Positions 19,103 through 20,312 of a stretch of 20,312 nucleotides of DNA are shown piece after piece. The position numbers and the translations under genes were made by a program. Position 1 is the first letter of the stretch. Each line of letters starts with the position of its first letter. The notes under the pieces are model-generated. The model saw only the letters and a list, made by a program, of their open reading frames with translations. It was not told the DNA's origin and made no database searches. Source of the stretch: a virus; IMG/VR virus record IMGVR_UViG_3300002161_000044, positions 1 to 20,312 of that record. One strand, written 5' to 3'.

Positions 19103-19987
19103 ATGAACAAGCTAATTACCATCAATCCGAACCGCATCGATCTAGACGAAGCCTACATGCAGATGGCTGAGGTCTGGGCGAAGCGGTCCAAAGCCAACCG
19201 TAAGCAGGTCGGCGCCCTCATAGTCAAGGACAAGCAGATCATCTCTGACGGCTACAATGGCATGCCGGCTGGAGATGAGGACGACACCTGTGAAACCTGG
19301 GCGGTTAGGACAGACGACCCAACGCTGACACCGGTCCTGCGGACAAAGTCTGAAGTTCTTCACGCTGAGAGCAATGCCCTTGCCAAGATCGCCGAGAACG
19401 GTGGTGTCGGGGCTCAAGGCGCCACCCTCTACGTCACAATGTCTCCGTGTAAGGAATGCGCGAAGCTCATCAAGCAGGCAAAGATCAAGCGGGTCGTTTT
19501 CCGAGAGCTCTACCGTGATCGTGAGGGAATCGACTTCCTGCTGAAGCGTGGCGTGGCAGTTGATCAGCTGGTGCAAGCTGAGGTTGATGGAGCCTCACCA
19601 AACTCGACGCGCGTACCTGAGCGATCAGTTGCGCCTCCCGTTCAACCAGAACCTAAGTCACCTCTGCTCGACCAATCGTCAAGGGCCGAAGTTTCGCGGC
19701 TTCGAACCCTCGCTGCGGTTGCAGGAAAGCCTGCGCCGGCTCAGGGCTCCACTCTGGTGGAGCCCACAGCAGTTCCAGTAGTGCAAGGTCCTACACTGGT
19801 CCAACAGCCGGTAGTTCCACCTGTCCAAGGTCCAATGGTGAATGAGCCTCTCCTCGTTAATGACGTCGCAGCGGCGCTTGCGGCCGCTGGCATCTCACTT
19901 GAGGATGGTGTTCCCGTAGAACGCCCATCCACTCCTGAAAAGAAGCCGCAGGTTGACGACGGTGGCTACGTTTCTTCTTTCTTCTAA
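19103..19987 (+). CDS. cd: dCMP deaminase with long Pro/Val repeat tail, 294 aa
   Basis: Zinc enzyme converting dCMP to dUMP for dTTP synthesis. Residues 12-155 hold the deaminase: GYNGMPAGD (50-58), H87-A-E89 and PCKEC with C116 and C119, as in T4 Cd (about 190 aa). From about residue 161 an extra ~130-residue tail follows, rich in Pro, Val, Gln and Ser, containing three tandem 14-residue units (QGSTLVEPTAVPVV, QGPTLVQQPVVPPV, QGPMVNEPLLVNDV; 19742-19867). It ends with an Ala-rich helix (AAALAAAGISLEDGV) and DDGGYVSSFF. The tail is not part of the known enzyme and may tether it to other proteins of nucleotide synthesis. No ribosome site is visible before the ATG; the upstream spacer is AT-only. 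Confidence 0.88.
   Translation: MNKLITINPNRIDLDEAYMQMAEVWAKRSKANRKQVGALIVKDKQIISDGYNGMPAGDEDDTCETWAVRTDDPTLTPVLRTKSEVLHAESNALAKIAENGGVGAQGATLYVTMSPCKECAKLIKQAKIKRVVFRELYRDREGIDFLLKRGVAVDQLVQAEVDGASPNSTRVPERSVAPPVQPEPKSPLLDQSSRAEVSRLRTLAAVAGKPAPAQGSTLVEPTAVPVVQGPTLVQQPVVPPVQGPMVNEPLLVNDVAAALAAAGISLEDGVPVERPSTPEKKPQVDDGGYVSSFF
19742..19867 (+). repeat. Three tandem 42-bp units in the dCMP deaminase gene
   Basis: Units at 19742-19783, 19784-19825 and 19826-19867 each begin with codons for Gln-Gly and encode Pro/Val-rich 14-residue repeats in frame. The units have diverged in sequence, so they are old or under selection at the protein level and not a recent slippage product. Confidence 0.7.
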
Positions 19988-20001
19988 TCAATGGGACTTT
20001 T

Positions 20002-20312
20002 ATGCCTGACTTTGTTGACACCAGCGACTTTCTGAACAAATCTACCATTCTGCGCCGAGCGAGCGTCAATCGGCAGAACTTTGATCCTTCCAATAAGGAA
20101 CACCTTGATAGTCTCAAGTCGTTCATCAGCACTGGAAACTGGGGTGATGTACAGTTCTACTGCGAGTATCCATTCACAGATGTCCCAATGACCGTGCTAG
20201 TGAAATTTGCGCGCTCGCGCCTTGAAGCTCATAGTCAAACTGACGAAGAGATGCTAGCTACAAAGATACTGGCGGGTGCGAGCATCCTAGGTTCTCTTGC
20301 TGATGAAATCAC
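20002..20312 (+). CDS. Hypothetical protein, 3' end outside window (first 103 codons seen)
   Basis: The ATG at 20002 follows the dCMP deaminase stop by 14 nt with a weak GGGA site. The visible part (MPDFVDTSDFLNKSTILRRA ... NWGDVQFYCEYPFTDVPMTV ... EEMLATKILAGASILGSLAD) looks soluble and mixed alpha/beta. No family recognised and the frame is still open at the window edge. An overlapping ATG at 19991 gives only a 14-codon frame. Probably co-transcribed with dCMP deaminase. Confidence 0.7.
   Translation, partial: MPDFVDTSDFLNKSTILRRASVNRQNFDPSNKEHLDSLKSFISTGNWGDVQFYCEYPFTDVPMTVLVKFARSRLEAHSQTDEEMLATKILAGASILGSLADEI

Overview
The window reads as part of the genome of a T4-like tailed phage (myovirus, T4 superfamily) of an undetermined, probably Gram-negative host. 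The evidence is a set of T4-type genes close together: a gp32-like single-strand binding protein with its H-C-C-C zinc motif, UvsX recombinase, a UvsY-like mediator, UvsW helicase, class Ia ribonucleotide reductase (NrdA, NrdB) with a glutaredoxin, dCMP deaminase, an end-processing kinase and a Seg-like homing endonuclease. Promoters also look T4-like: GTGTATAAT early-type -10 elements and CATAAATA/GATAAATA late-type elements.

Layout. 2-2806: C-terminal part of a long tail fibre with four 37-residue repeats and a self-cleaving S74 chaperone. 2855-4900: six small genes of unknown function, two coding for membrane proteins, headed by an early-type promoter at about 3150. 4957-6102: HD-Pnk, a fused 3'-phosphatase/5'-kinase, with its own promoter and apparently a leaderless mRNA. 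6099-6728: the only minus-strand gene, a GIY-YIG/NUMOD3 endonuclease, whose 3' end carries two terminators for HD-Pnk. 6878-9170: gene 32, uvsX and a 58-residue gene. 9206-12859: uvsY, uvsW and five unknown genes, mostly overlapping or touching. 12900-13514: a GH108-type endolysin behind a late-type promoter. 13580-17723: an 84-residue gene, nrdA, nrdB, a glutaredoxin and a small membrane protein, ending at a strong terminator. 17858-18292: a three-helix membrane protein (holin candidate) behind a second late-type promoter. 18381-20312: a coiled-coil/OB-like protein with a leaderless early promoter, dCMP deaminase with a repeat tail, and an unknown gene cut by the window end.

The core genes fit together. 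NrdAB, glutaredoxin and dCMP deaminase supply deoxynucleotides. gp32, UvsX, UvsY and UvsW carry out recombination-dependent replication. HD-Pnk repairs nucleic-acid ends. The late genes provide adsorption and lysis.

The most striking signals are regulatory RNA. A 10-bp hairpin buries the ribosome site and start codon of the endolysin, and the late promoter is placed so that late transcripts lose the 5' arm, as in T4 gene e. The gene 32 leader can fold into a pseudoknot placed like the T4 autoregulatory one. Two genes start exactly at the predicted transcription start. Two intergenic regions share one architecture, a hairpin whose 3' arm doubles as the -35 region. All structures were found by eye and no energies were computed.
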